A stretch of DNA of 11,641 nucleotides, from assembly GCA_002338885.1 (NCBI GenBank), contig DDJI01000067.1, positions 1 to 11,641 on the forward strand, given 5' to 3'. The translations under genes and the position numbers were made by a program. Source of the stretch: Ruminococcus sp. UBA1828 (GTDB lineage Bacteria > Bacillota > Clostridia > Oscillospirales > Ruminococcaceae). Under the pieces are notes generated by a model. The model had not been told where the DNA came from, did not search any database, and was given only the letters and a program-made list of their open reading frames with translations. Positions 1 to 7,673 of this stretch are shown here, piece after piece. Within the stretch, counting starts at the first letter, position 1, and each line of letters begins with the position of its first letter.

Positions 1-3000
1 GTTGCTCCGCCGAACGGGCCTATCTGTATCGACGCTATCTCTGATGCGCTTTCCCTAAAGCGTCTGGACTGCTCGACCAGCTCGCCGTCTACGTACATAT
101 CAAGCGTCTTTGAATCGGTGTCAATTACGAGCTTGATGCTCTTATACGCATTTTCCTCGGCATCGACAACGCCTTCCCAGCCGCCTTCGATGTTAAAGCC
201 TATCTGAGACTTTCTCCAGTCGAACTGCACTATGTTCTCGCCGCCCTTGCCCCTTACGATGAAGAACGCAGGGTTGTCGCCGGTGTTAGTTATCATCATG
301 TCAAACTGCACGGTGACCTTGCCGCTCACGGCGTCTATAGCCCTTTCATACCAGTTTGTCGTTCCGACTCCTGAGCTTTGTGTCACGACAAGTGCGCCGT
401 CGCTGACAGCTATGCCGGGAGCGGAGTTTGCGGAGTTTCTTATCTTCCAGTTTGAAAGGTCGCCGTCATCATCAAAGCTTTCGCTGTAAACGACGTTTGC
501 AGACGACGGTATGTCATATGTGGTTGTTGCCGGAGGGGCATCCTGCGGTTTTGGCTCCGAAGTGCCGGCGGATGATGTCTTATCCGCTGCGACGATGACG
601 TTGTCAATATACATAGTCTGCGTTGCTCCGCCGAACGGGCCTATTTGTATGGCTGCGACGCAATCGGCTGATTCGCGGAATGAATGGTCTTTATAAACCT
701 CTCTGCCGTTTACGTTCATGTCGTAGGTGTTGTCGTCCACATCTATGATCAGCTCAACCGTGTGCACGCTTCCGACAGCCGCCATAGCTCCCGTCTCATG
801 TCCGTCGCCCGGGTCAACGCCTATGTCCGCCTTGCGGTAGTCAACCTGAACGATGTTTTCATCGTTATCCCCCCTTACGATGAAGAATGCGGGGTTGTCG
901 CCGTCGTTGTCAACCTTTATATCAAAGCTTATATACACTGTACCCTCGCCGTGGTCGAGATTCATGGTGTACCAGTTGGTGCTGCCGACCTTTTCGCTCT
1001 GCTCAACCACAAGCATTCCGTCCTCTACGTAAAGCTCGGGCGCATCCTGCGATGAATTTCTTACAACCCACTCATCGGTGTCGTCGTTTGAGCCTTCATA
1101 GTCGTTTTCATAAAGGATCGTCGCGGTTTCGGGTATTTCCATCGGCTCGGCAGGCTCCGCCATGTATACGTTGCGGTATCTGTCCATGACCGCGTCAAAG
1201 GAACCTCTTGTCACTCCGTCGCCGGCTTTGAAATTAGTGCGGTGGTAAAGCGTCGGGCAGTCCTCGTTTTCCTCATAGAGGGTCTCCCAGTCCTCCCAAA
1301 GCTGATCGTACTTGTTTATAAGCTCTACTATTTTGTCCTCGTTTTCGGTGTTGCCCGACTCAACCTGCTTTACGTATACTCCGGTTTCAAACACCGTTTC
1401 ATAAAGGCTGTACAGGTAGTAGCCGTATTTAGCGGTCAGAATCATGTAGTCCTTCTTCTCGACGCTGTCGTCAAAGGACTCCGCTATCTCAATTATCTGT
1501 TCCCACAGATCTACCGACTGCTTTCTCTCTTCAAGCATTGCGTTGCCGACATCCGTGCCCGCTGCCATTTTGTTTATCAGGTCGTCAACCGCGCCTTGCG
1601 TGTTGTCTAAGACGTCGTCTCGTGTAAAGAACTGATTCAGGCTGCCGCCGGGTGTGTTTGTTCCTCTGCCCAGTAAAACCGCATCGGAAGAAAGCAGGCA
1701 AAGCTCGTAGAATTTATCGGCATCCTCGTCATCCATGCCAAGCTCTTCCCTCGCGTACTCCAAAACTATATCCTTATCGGAGCGCGTGGTGTCCTGTGCC
1801 CACTTTTGAATGACGTATGAGTTTACATCCGCCCACAGCTCATCGCCCCACTCGTGACCGAGACCGGGCTTGCCGTAGTCACCCACAAGCGCATTAGACG
1901 GATCAAGCTCTTCGCCGGTGCCGTTTATGTACGGTCCGTCCCATCCTCCGCCTCTTGACCACGTCCATACGCCGACTACAAGAGAATCCTCGGTGTTTAT
2001 AATGTCGCTTAACGACTTGTTCTGGTCGTCCTGCATCATCCACTCGTATTCTTTAAATCCGTTTATGACGCCGTCTCCGATATAGTTAGGATACGCGCCC
2101 TTTCCTTCATACTCTCTTGCGGACTGCACCTCAACTATCTGCTGATGCTTTCCGGCGTTTAAGCACTGGTTGAAAGCTATGTTGCGGTGGAAGTCGCCCG
2201 CCACATATTTAATGCAGAAGTACAGGTTTTCATGCGGCTCTATGTTGTCCGAAACGGACAAATAGGTGTTCTTGTCATTGTGGAACGCGCCAAAGCTCCA
2301 GGTGCGGTATATCAGCTCCTTGTCATGCTTTACGCACAGCTCTTCGCGCAGTATATTGATAAAATCGGTGTGGCATGCCGTGTTTGCTTCGTTCCAATCG
2401 CTTATGGCATCGGTGTAAACGCTCAGAGGATTGTTTCCCTCGTGATAGGGCAGCATGTACTTTGCACCGGTGTACGTCTCGCCGGTTCTGACAAAGATTC
2501 CGTCTATGAGACTGTTTCCGTCCTCATCGACAAACACCTCAAACATTTCGTCAAACATGTCGGAAATCATCTTTTTGGTGTCGTCTTTGCGTATGTCTAT
2601 TTTGCCGCCGGTTTTGTAGTCAAGACCTGTCTTGCTCATGTTGACGGGCAAAACCATCATGTCCATCATGAAGTACACCTTCAGTCCTGCCTCTTTAAAT
2701 TCGGTGTACTTATTTATCAGCTCTTCCCTCTTATTTAGAATCCACTCTGTCTCGGTTTCGTTGAATATGCTTTCATCCGTTCCCTCAACCGTGTAGTTAG
2801 GCCACAAAAGTCCGTACTGGGCGGCATCGGCAAGGTCAAAGACCTTTGCGTTAAGTCCCCTCTCTATAAAAATGTCCGGACTTGTGTACGCGCTGACATA
2901 ATCAGATCTTCCGGGGTTGTCGTGTATCATGTCGGCGATTATCTTCAAGCTGTTTTCGCTTGACGTTTCATCAGCGACGGTGTCCGCCGTCGTCTCTTCC

Positions 3001-3164
3001 GGCTCCGAAGAATCGTCGCCGTCGTCAGACGTGTTGCTGTCGGTCAAAACAGTGACGTCATCCGCATCCGACGGGTTGCTCTCGCCGGTGCCGCAAGACG
3101 TAAAGCTTGCAGCACCTATAAGAACAGCCAAACAAATCGCGGCGAACCTTTTAAACAATCTCAT
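1..3164 (-). CDS. Lipoprotein with GH67-like glycoside hydrolase domain and C-terminal jelly-roll-like modules (3' end outside window)
   Basis: The gene starts at ATG 3162-3164, with GGAGG 11 bases upstream, and stays open to base 1, so about 1054 residues are visible and the C-terminus is missing. Residues 1-24 form a lipoprotein signal ending in the lipobox FTSC (Cys24). An acidic, Ser/Thr-rich tether runs to about residue 62. Residues about 63-460 resemble, by eye, the catalytic barrel of GH67 alpha-glucuronidases. VRTGETY holds Glu229, matching the family's VKADSEG acid. GDF holds Asp324. REYEG holds Glu351, 27 residues later, matching the DF...QEYLG pair, which is 28 apart in the Cellvibrio enzyme. 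WTWSRGGGWDGPY (400-412) and a Trp-rich helix follow. The stretch 470-650 is mostly helical. Two jelly-roll-like modules, about 682-855 and 890 onward, share GDNPAFFIVRG and QIGPFGGATQT motifs with the upstream gene. I infer a surface-anchored enzyme acting on uronic-acid-bearing glycans. GH67 membership is a memory-based motif match, and a related unclassified family is possible. Confidence 0.88.
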   Translation of the reverse strand, partial: MRLFKRFAAICLAVLIGAASFTSCGTGESNPSDADDVTVLTDSNTSDDGDDSSEPEETTADTVADETSSENSLKIIADMIHDNPGRSDYVSAYTSPDIFIERGLNAKVFDLADAAQYGLLWPNYTVEGTDESIFNETETEWILNKREELINKYTEFKEAGLKVYFMMDMMVLPVNMSKTGLDYKTGGKIDIRKDDTKKMISDMFDEMFEVFVDEDGNSLIDGIFVRTGETYTGAKYMLPYHEGNNPLSVYTDAISDWNEANTACHTDFINILREELCVKHDKELIYRTWSFGAFHNDKNTYLSVSDNIEPHENLYFCIKYVAGDFHRNIAFNQCLNAGKHQQIVEVQSAREYEGKGAYPNYIGDGVINGFKEYEWMMQDDQNKSLSDIINTEDSLVVGVWTWSRGGGWDGPYINGTGEELDPSNALVGDYGKPGLGHEWGDELWADVNSYVIQKWAQDTTRSDKDIVLEYAREELGMDDEDADKFYELCLLSSDAVLLGRGTNTPGGSLNQFFTRDDVLDNTQGAVDDLINKMAAGTDVGNAMLEERKQSVDLWEQIIEIAESFDDSVEKKDYMILTAKYGYYLYSLYETVFETGVYVKQVESGNTENEDKIVELINKYDQLWEDWETLYEENEDCPTLYHRTNFKAGDGVTRGSFDAVMDRYRNVYMAEPAEPMEIPETATILYENDYEGSNDDTDEWVVRNSSQDAPELYVEDGMLVVEQSEKVGSTNWYTMNLDHGEGTVYISFDIKVDNDGDNPAFFIVRGDNDENIVQVDYRKADIGVDPGDGHETGAMAAVGSVHTVELIIDVDDNTYDMNVNGREVYKDHSFRESADCVAAIQIGPFGGATQTMYIDNVIVAADKTSSAGTSEPKPQDAPPATTTYDIPSSANVVYSESFDDDGDLSNWKIRNSANSAPGIAVSDGALVVTQSSGVGTTNWYERAIDAVSGKVTVQFDMMITNTGDNPAFFIVRGKGGENIVQFDWRKSQIGFNIEGGWEGVVDAEENAYKSIKLVIDTDSKTLDMYVDGELVEQSRRFRESASEIASIQIGPFGGA
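190..308 (-). repeat. Direct repeat shared with 5421-5539 (module-coding DNA)
   Basis: This 119-base stretch encodes the core of the second jelly-roll-like module of the GH67-like lipoprotein. It aligns without gaps to 5421-5539 in the neighbouring gene at offset 5231, with seven mismatches counted by eye (about 94% identity). A shorter repeat of the same module family is seen at 1-29 and 622-650, the QIGPFGGA-coding end of successive modules. This indicates recent module duplication or gene conversion between adjacent genes. Confidence 0.85.
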
Positions 3165-3262
3165 CTATCCTTTATCCTCCTTATCTCAAAGTGGTTGCGG
3201 TTGTCTTGGCTTTACCGAAACCTAATTGTGCAGCTGCGCGTATTTTCCTCGTCTCTTTACCG

Positions 3263-5845
3263 TTAAATCGTGCCGTCGGTAAAGCGCGCATTTTTATCGG
3301 TCGTCAGAACTATCTTGTTTATCACAAATCCATCCTCTCTGGGCACGATTGTGATTGTGTGCTCACCGGCAGACAGCTCGATCTCCTTGCCCGCAGACTT
3401 CCACACCTTATCGCCTGACATATCTCCTACGCTGTGGGTGTAAACATACTCCCCGTCAACCATGACGTGATAAGAGTCAGAGTCCGCATCGGGAGCACTC
3501 ATGTTGACGTATACGTAGTATGCGCCCTCTGTTTCAACGTCGATCTTGTAGTTAAGAGACGGCGCTCCCTCGAGATTTTCAGAGGTGTTTTCCCACTTTC
3601 TCTTTGTGTCGGGCTGTATAGATACGCCGTCGTCTGTTGGCACCCACTCATCAGAGCCTTCGGTGACAGTCCATGCGTCAGCGCTGTTGTCAAGCGCGTC
3701 CGCGGCGTCGATTTCTATTCTCGCCTCATCAGCCTGCGACGATCCGTCAGAGGACATCGTTCCGCCCTCGGTAATCACTATGTTGTCCACATACATGGTC
3801 ATATTTTTAACTGCGCCCTGAAGTCCTGCGCCAATCTGTCCTACGGCGTTTGCCGTGGAGCCGTCTTTAAAGGACAGTCCGGCAAAGAGCAGCTCGTCAT
3901 CAACATAGAAGTCGTAGCTGTCTGTGTCAAAGTCTATTACCACTTTGACGTTGTGCATCTGAGTTACGTCATCCACAACGACATATTTTTCTTCGTAGTG
4001 GTCGTTTAAAGAAATCCTGTGCTCGCCGTTTGCAAGTCTGTAATCGACCTGCGCTATCATCTTCGAGTCTGTTCCGTAGACTATGAAGAACGCGGCGTTG
4101 TAATTTGCGCTGAACTCGCCTCCAAGGCTTATATCGGCCTCAACGGTGACTACGCTCGATGAAGTCACGGGCGTGTCAACGACATACCAATTTGAGCTTC
4201 CCGGGGCATCGGTTTGAGTTATTGCCGCTTCGCCGTCGCGGACAGCTATCTTAATTTTTTGGTCTGCACCCTTTATAAGCGACCACGAATCGGTTGCGTC
4301 ATAGGTGTTGAACCTCTCGCAGAACACTGCATTTTCCGGCGCGGGTGTGTCGTCAGGCTCAAAGCTGCTTACAACGCCCTTGCAAAGCGCGCACACGCCG
4401 TCATCGCCTATGATGTGATAGCTTGCAATAAATCTGCGATTAACAACCATTGCGTGCAGTTCTTCGTTTAAGTACACATACTTTGCGCTCTTGTTGCTGC
4501 TCGCCGCAACGGGAGTTTGCGGATCCGGTTCTTCAGTATCGCCGTCATCAGGCTCTTCCGTTTCGGGCGGAACAGGTCCGTCGATAATGGAAATGTCGTC
4601 TATATACAGCGTGGCTGATGAAACTCCGCTTTGGAATCCAGCTCCTATACGGGTCACGCTTGATCCGTCAAATCCGCTGTCCTTAAATCCCGTGTTTTCG
4701 TAAAGCAAAACATCGTTTGCATAAAAATCATAGGTGTCGCTTTCAAAATCTATTACTATCTTAATGTCGATGGGCTGCGTAACATCAGTTATTTCGAGGT
4801 AATTATAATTTCCCGCGTCGTTGACCTTGTCGTTTAGCGAGATGGTGTTATAATCCTTTCCGCTGTTTCGCAAATCCACCTGAGCGATCATTTTGTCGCC
4901 CTGATACACAAAGAAGAACGCGGCATTGAGCCTTGTCGGCAAAGCCTTGTCAAGAGCCATTGTCGCCGTAACCGTGACGGTGTTTTCCTTTGTCGAGGAT
5001 TCGCCGAGATCATAAATGTACCAGTTTGAGCTGCCGCTGACCCTGTCGCTTTGGGTTATGGCCATGCGTCCTTCATCGACTGTAACAGAGAGCTTATCTG
5101 TGCTGTTAGAGCCTTTAAGTTTCCAGCCTGAAATATCGTCATCGCTGTCGAACGTGTTGGAGTACACCTGCTTGCCGGCTTCTACTTCTTCCTGTATTGC
5201 GACAGTGAGGTTATCTAAGTATATTGTCTGCGTTGCTCCGCCGTAAGGTCCTACTTGTATTGACGCCACCTCGCCGGCGCTTTCTCTAAAAGCCCTGCCA
5301 GAGGATATGAGCTTATCATCAACATACATATCAAGCGTTTTTGCATCGGTATTTATCACAAACTTTACGTTCGTGTAGACGTTCTCCGCTGCGCTGACCG
5401 CTCCTACCCATCCGGAGCTCATGTTAAAGCCTATCTGAGATTTTCTCCAGTCGAACTGCACGATGTTCTCGCCGCCCTTGCCCCTTATGATGAAGAACGC
5501 GGGGTTGTCGCCGGAGTTGGTTATCTTCATGTCAAAGGACACAACCACCGTTCCGCTCAGCGGCTCGTCAAGTGTCCTTTCGTACCAAAGTGTGCTTCCC
5601 ACAGAGCCTGTCTGCTCTACAACAAGCGCTCCGTCTGTAATCTTTATTGACGAATTATCATGCGTCCTGTTATCCCTTGGCTTCCACTTAACTGCTTCGC
5701 CGTCGTCGCTGTCAAATTCATTTTCATAGACAACTGTTGTCTGAATAAATGTCTCCCCTGACGTATCAGGTGTCGCCACAGCTGCATATGTCATGACGGG
5801 CAAAAGCATTGCCACAGCCAATATTGCTGCTAAAAGCTTTTTCAT
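3263..5845 (-). CDS. Secreted multi-module protein: three jelly-roll-like domains plus a C-terminal CBM-like domain
   Basis: The start at 5845 is chosen because GGAGG lies seven bases upstream and the product opens with a textbook signal peptide, MKKLLAAILAVAMLLPVMTYA, cut near residues 21-24. No lipobox is present, so the 860-residue protein should be released or held by its own binding. Three concanavalin/LamG-like modules lie at about 38-215, 227-420 and 505-690. Module 1 is of the same subtype as those in the downstream GH67-like gene (GDNPAFFIIRG, QVGPYGGATQT). Modules 2 and 3 form a second subtype (NAAFFxVY, IAQVDxR, ISLND, IGAGxQ). A linker at about 421-504 is Pro/Glu/Asp-rich, then holds a small insert with Cys485-Ala-Leu-Cys488. 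Residues about 708-860 look like a galactose-binding-fold carbohydrate-binding module, ending with ELSAGEHTITIVPREDGF and INKIVLT. No catalytic domain is recognisable. I infer a multivalent glycan binder cotranscribed with the downstream enzyme gene (98-base gap, no terminator seen). Confidence 0.9.
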   Translation of the reverse strand: MKKLLAAILAVAMLLPVMTYAAVATPDTSGETFIQTTVVYENEFDSDDGEAVKWKPRDNRTHDNSSIKITDGALVVEQTGSVGSTLWYERTLDEPLSGTVVVSFDMKITNSGDNPAFFIIRGKGGENIVQFDWRKSQIGFNMSSGWVGAVSAAENVYTNVKFVINTDAKTLDMYVDDKLISSGRAFRESAGEVASIQVGPYGGATQTIYLDNLTVAIQEEVEAGKQVYSNTFDSDDDISGWKLKGSNSTDKLSVTVDEGRMAITQSDRVSGSSNWYIYDLGESSTKENTVTVTATMALDKALPTRLNAAFFFVYQGDKMIAQVDLRNSGKDYNTISLNDKVNDAGNYNYLEITDVTQPIDIKIVIDFESDTYDFYANDVLLYENTGFKDSGFDGSSVTRIGAGFQSGVSSATLYIDDISIIDGPVPPETEEPDDGDTEEPDPQTPVAASSNKSAKYVYLNEELHAMVVNRRFIASYHIIGDDGVCALCKGVVSSFEPDDTPAPENAVFCERFNTYDATDSWSLIKGADQKIKIAVRDGEAAITQTDAPGSSNWYVVDTPVTSSSVVTVEADISLGGEFSANYNAAFFIVYGTDSKMIAQVDYRLANGEHRISLNDHYEEKYVVVDDVTQMHNVKVVIDFDTDSYDFYVDDELLFAGLSFKDGSTANAVGQIGAGLQGAVKNMTMYVDNIVITEGGTMSSDGSSQADEARIEIDAADALDNSADAWTVTEGSDEWVPTDDGVSIQPDTKRKWENTSENLEGAPSLNYKIDVETEGAYYVYVNMSAPDADSDSYHVMVDGEYVYTHSVGDMSGDKVWKSAGKEIELSAGEHTITIVPREDGFVINKIVLTTDKNARFTDGTI
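5421..5539 (-). repeat. Direct repeat shared with 190-308 (module-coding DNA)
   Basis: This stretch encodes the core of the first jelly-roll-like module of the secreted multi-module protein and is about 94% identical over 119 bases to 190-308 in the next gene. Modules 2 and 3 of the same protein are far more diverged, so the closest relative of module 1 lies in the neighbouring gene rather than in its own. Confidence 0.85.
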
Positions 5846-6071
5846 ATCCTTACCTCCACTGCACAGTATTATCGTGTATCCGATACTTATATAGTAAAGT
5901 CGTTTTTGTGCGTACGATATAACTATGTTGACGTTTTTCAAAAAAACATGAACAATATTGACCTGCATATTTTCCCACAAGGCTTTTCCTCGCTAAAATC
6001 ATTTCGACAAATATCGATGTGCAGTAATAATAATTCATCGCTATCTTTGCGTATGGATGTCAAAAGGCGAT
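5846..6071 (-). other. Non-coding leader/promoter region of the multi-module protein gene
   Basis: The 306 bases between the two flanking genes hold the upstream gene's terminator (6072-6114) and this AT-rich stretch, which must carry the promoter of the 5845 gene. I see no convincing sigma-A promoter. A perfect TTGACA occurs on the minus strand at 6058-6063, but at 17-18 base spacing it is followed only by poor -10 matches (CGATGA/GATGAA). Nearer the gene are AT-rich hexamers around 5888-5897 and GATAAT around 5868-5873, without a good -35. An 11-base palindrome, GTATCCGATAC, lies at 5876-5886, about 30 bases before the start codon, and could be an operator. The ribosome binding site is GGAGG at 5853-5857. 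Confidence 0.5.
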
Positions 6072-6114
6072 AAAAAATTGCCGCGGAAGGCTTTTTGCGC
6101 ACATTCCGCAGCAA
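6072..6114 (-). terminator. Rho-independent terminator of the Ltp-repeat lipoprotein gene
   Basis: On the minus strand an 11-base arm TTGCTGCGGAA (6104-6114) pairs with TTCCGCGGCAA (6078-6088), with one mismatch and a 15-base loop. It is followed directly by TTTTTT (6072-6077). It sits 37 bases past the stop codon of the 6152-7594 gene. Confidence 0.88.
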
Positions 6115-6151
6115 CATAATATTGTCTAAATTTTGAGCCTAAAGTTTTACA

Positions 6152-7594
6152 TCAAAGGCCAAGCTGATCGACAGCATACTCAGCCTGCTCATCGGTGAAT
6201 CCGTCGAACTCAAGCATTGTCAGCAAGGTGTCTCTTGTCAGGTCATCAAGGTACTCCATATAATCCTGTGCCGCCAAAAGTGCCTGTTCATTCCAGTCCG
6301 CGCCGCAGTTGTCCACGGCGTACTGCGCCTGTTCTTCGGTGAAGCCGTCATACTCTGTAAGGTTGGTGTAAAGGTCGCTGTACGAGCATGGAGTATACTC
6401 GAGCGTCTCCTGTGCCGCCTTTAGCGCCTGTTCGTTCCAGTCAGCACCGCAGTTGTCCACGGCATATGTAGCCTGTTCTTCGGTGAAGCCGTCATACTCG
6501 GTAAGGTTGGTGTAAAGGTCGCTGTACGAGCATGGGGTATACTCGAGCGTCTCCTGTGCCGCCTTTAGTGCCTGCTCGTTCCAGTCAGCACCGCAGTTAT
6601 CCACGGCATATGTAGCCTGTTCCTCGGTGAAGCCGTCATACTCTACAAGCTCATTGTAAAGGTCGGTATAGGAATATGCGGAATACTCAAGTGCAACCTG
6701 CGCAGCCTTTACTGCCTGCTCGTTCCAATCCGCGCCGCAGTTGTCTACGGCATACTGTGCCTGCTCGGCGGTGAAGCCGTAGTAATCAATCATCGCCTGA
6801 TAAAGCCCGTCATATGAATCGGGCGAGTATTCAAGCGTTTCGGTCACGTATCTGAGCGCCTGTTCGTCCCAGTCGGCTCCGCAGTTGTCTGCGGCATACT
6901 GCGCCTGCTCATCTGTAAACATGTAATACTCGACAAGCTCCTCAACCATTCCGTCGCGCGAGTACGCCGAGTACTCAAGCGATTCCTGCGCAGCCTTTAC
7001 CGCCTGCTCGTTCCAGTCAGCACCGCAGTTTTCAACGCCATACTCCGCCTGCTCCCGTGTGAACTCTCCGTATTCAACAAGCTCCTCTATGAGCTTGTCG
7101 TGAGATGTGCTCGAAAACTCAAGCTGCTGCAATGCCGCCGCAACAGCCTGTTCGTTCCAATCAGCGCCGCAGTTGTCCACGCCGTACCTCGCCTGCTCAT
7201 CAGTGAAATACTGATACTCCATCAGCATATAATACAGTCCGTCATAGGAATAAGCCGTGTACTCAAGTGTGTTCTGAGCCGCTAAAACCGCCTGCTCGTT
7301 CCAGTCCGCGCCGCAGTTATCTACAGCCTCGACAGCCTCATCATGGGTGAACGTGTACTCAAGCACCTCTACAAGTCCGTCGTATGAGTAGCCGTCCTCA
7401 AGGTAAAGCTCTACCATCTCGTTTATGTCAGCCATTGACTCGTCATACGTGTCGCTGCTGTCGCCGCCGTCTTCGATGTTCTCGCCGTCCTGCGTCGCCT
7501 CTGCCGGCTCCTGCGGCTCATCGCTCGGCTCGGATGTGCATGCAGTCAACGAAAACGCCATAATCAGCGCAATAAGAACAGATAAAAACTTCAT
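6152..7594 (-). CDS. Ltp-family repeat lipoprotein with nine 48-residue units
   Basis: The start ATG at 7594 is preceded by GAGGA six to seven bases away. The 480-residue product has a lipoprotein signal with lipobox LTAC (Cys19), an acidic Glu/Asp-rich tether to about residue 56, and then a tandem array to the C-terminus. The unit carries a helix pattern around FTxEQAxYAVDNCGADWNEQA, the hallmark of the host-cell-surface-exposed lipoprotein (Ltp) family. The unit cysteines fall exactly 48 residues apart at 94, 142, 190, 238, 286, 334, 382 and 430. A ninth unit ends the protein as AVDQLGL with no Cys. Units ending in TPC add Cys355 and Cys403. The characterised relative is the Streptococcus thermophilus phage TP-J34 lipoprotein, with two such repeats, which blocks phage DNA injection at the membrane. 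Whether this long version does so is inference. The gene has its own promoter (7674-7702) and terminator (6072-6114), so it stands as a single-gene unit. Confidence 0.93.
   Translation of the reverse strand: MKFLSVLIALIMAFSLTACTSEPSDEPQEPAEATQDGENIEDGGDSSDTYDESMADINEMVELYLEDGYSYDGLVEVLEYTFTHDEAVEAVDNCGADWNEQAVLAAQNTLEYTAYSYDGLYYMLMEYQYFTDEQARYGVDNCGADWNEQAVAAALQQLEFSSTSHDKLIEELVEYGEFTREQAEYGVENCGADWNEQAVKAAQESLEYSAYSRDGMVEELVEYYMFTDEQAQYAADNCGADWDEQALRYVTETLEYSPDSYDGLYQAMIDYYGFTAEQAQYAVDNCGADWNEQAVKAAQVALEYSAYSYTDLYNELVEYDGFTEEQATYAVDNCGADWNEQALKAAQETLEYTPCSYSDLYTNLTEYDGFTEEQATYAVDNCGADWNEQALKAAQETLEYTPCSYSDLYTNLTEYDGFTEEQAQYAVDNCGADWNEQALLAAQDYMEYLDDLTRDTLLTMLEFDGFTDEQAEYAVDQLGL
6155..7426 (-). 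repeat. Ltp tandem repeat array (period 144 bp / 48 aa)
   Basis: Eight copies of the NCGADW(N/D)EQA motif occur at an exact 48-residue period, with a ninth degenerate end unit. Upstream of the first motif a partial leading helix (GYSYDGL to AVD, residues about 68-92) completes unit 1. Spacing holds with no insertion or deletion across the whole array. Confidence 0.93.
6341..6628 (-). repeat. Near-identical 144-bp tandem duplication (6341-6484 and 6485-6628)
   Basis: The two copies align without gaps, with six mismatches counted by eye (about 96% identity). The encoded 48-residue units are identical, so all six differences are silent. Other units of the array are much more diverged in DNA, so this is the most recent expansion or a conversion event. 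Confidence 0.92.
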
Positions 7595-7628
7595 CGTGAT
7601 TCCTCATTTCGTAGAATAATTTTATTTG

Positions 7629-7667
7629 CCGTTACGAAAACGGATTTAGCAATCATGCTCAAATCCG
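7629..7667 (-). promoter_or_regulatory. Two overlapping hairpins in the 5' leader of the Ltp-repeat gene
   Basis: Reading the minus strand, CGGATTTGAGC (7657-7667) can pair with GCTAAATCCG (7641-7650) across a six-base loop with one bulged base. CCGTT (7639-7643) can instead pair with AACGG (7629-7633). Both structures need bases 7641-7643, so they exclude each other. The first hairpin begins at about the expected transcript start and would cap the mRNA 5' end. It could stabilise the message or form a simple switch; no known riboswitch class is recognised. Confidence 0.45.
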
Positions 7668-7673
7668 ACCTCT

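Noticed and set aside
2187..2738. 183-codon plus-strand open frame inside the GH67-like gene
   Set aside because: It is antisense to a clearly coding frame with conserved motifs, and its product is a low-complexity Val/His-rich shadow.
5846..5980. N-terminal extension of the multi-module protein to an ATG at 5980
   Set aside because: The extension has no ribosome binding site support and would bury an excellent signal peptide 45 residues in; the ATG at 5845 has GGAGG at ideal spacing.
5850..6038. 62-codon minus-strand open frame in the leader region
   Set aside because: No good ribosome binding site and an atypical composition; it overlaps the region expected to hold the promoter and leader of the next gene.
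6155..7426. Regular 144-bp repeats as a CRISPR array or satellite
   Set aside because: The repeats are contiguous, in frame, 48 codons long and vary mostly at silent or conservative positions inside one lipoprotein gene.
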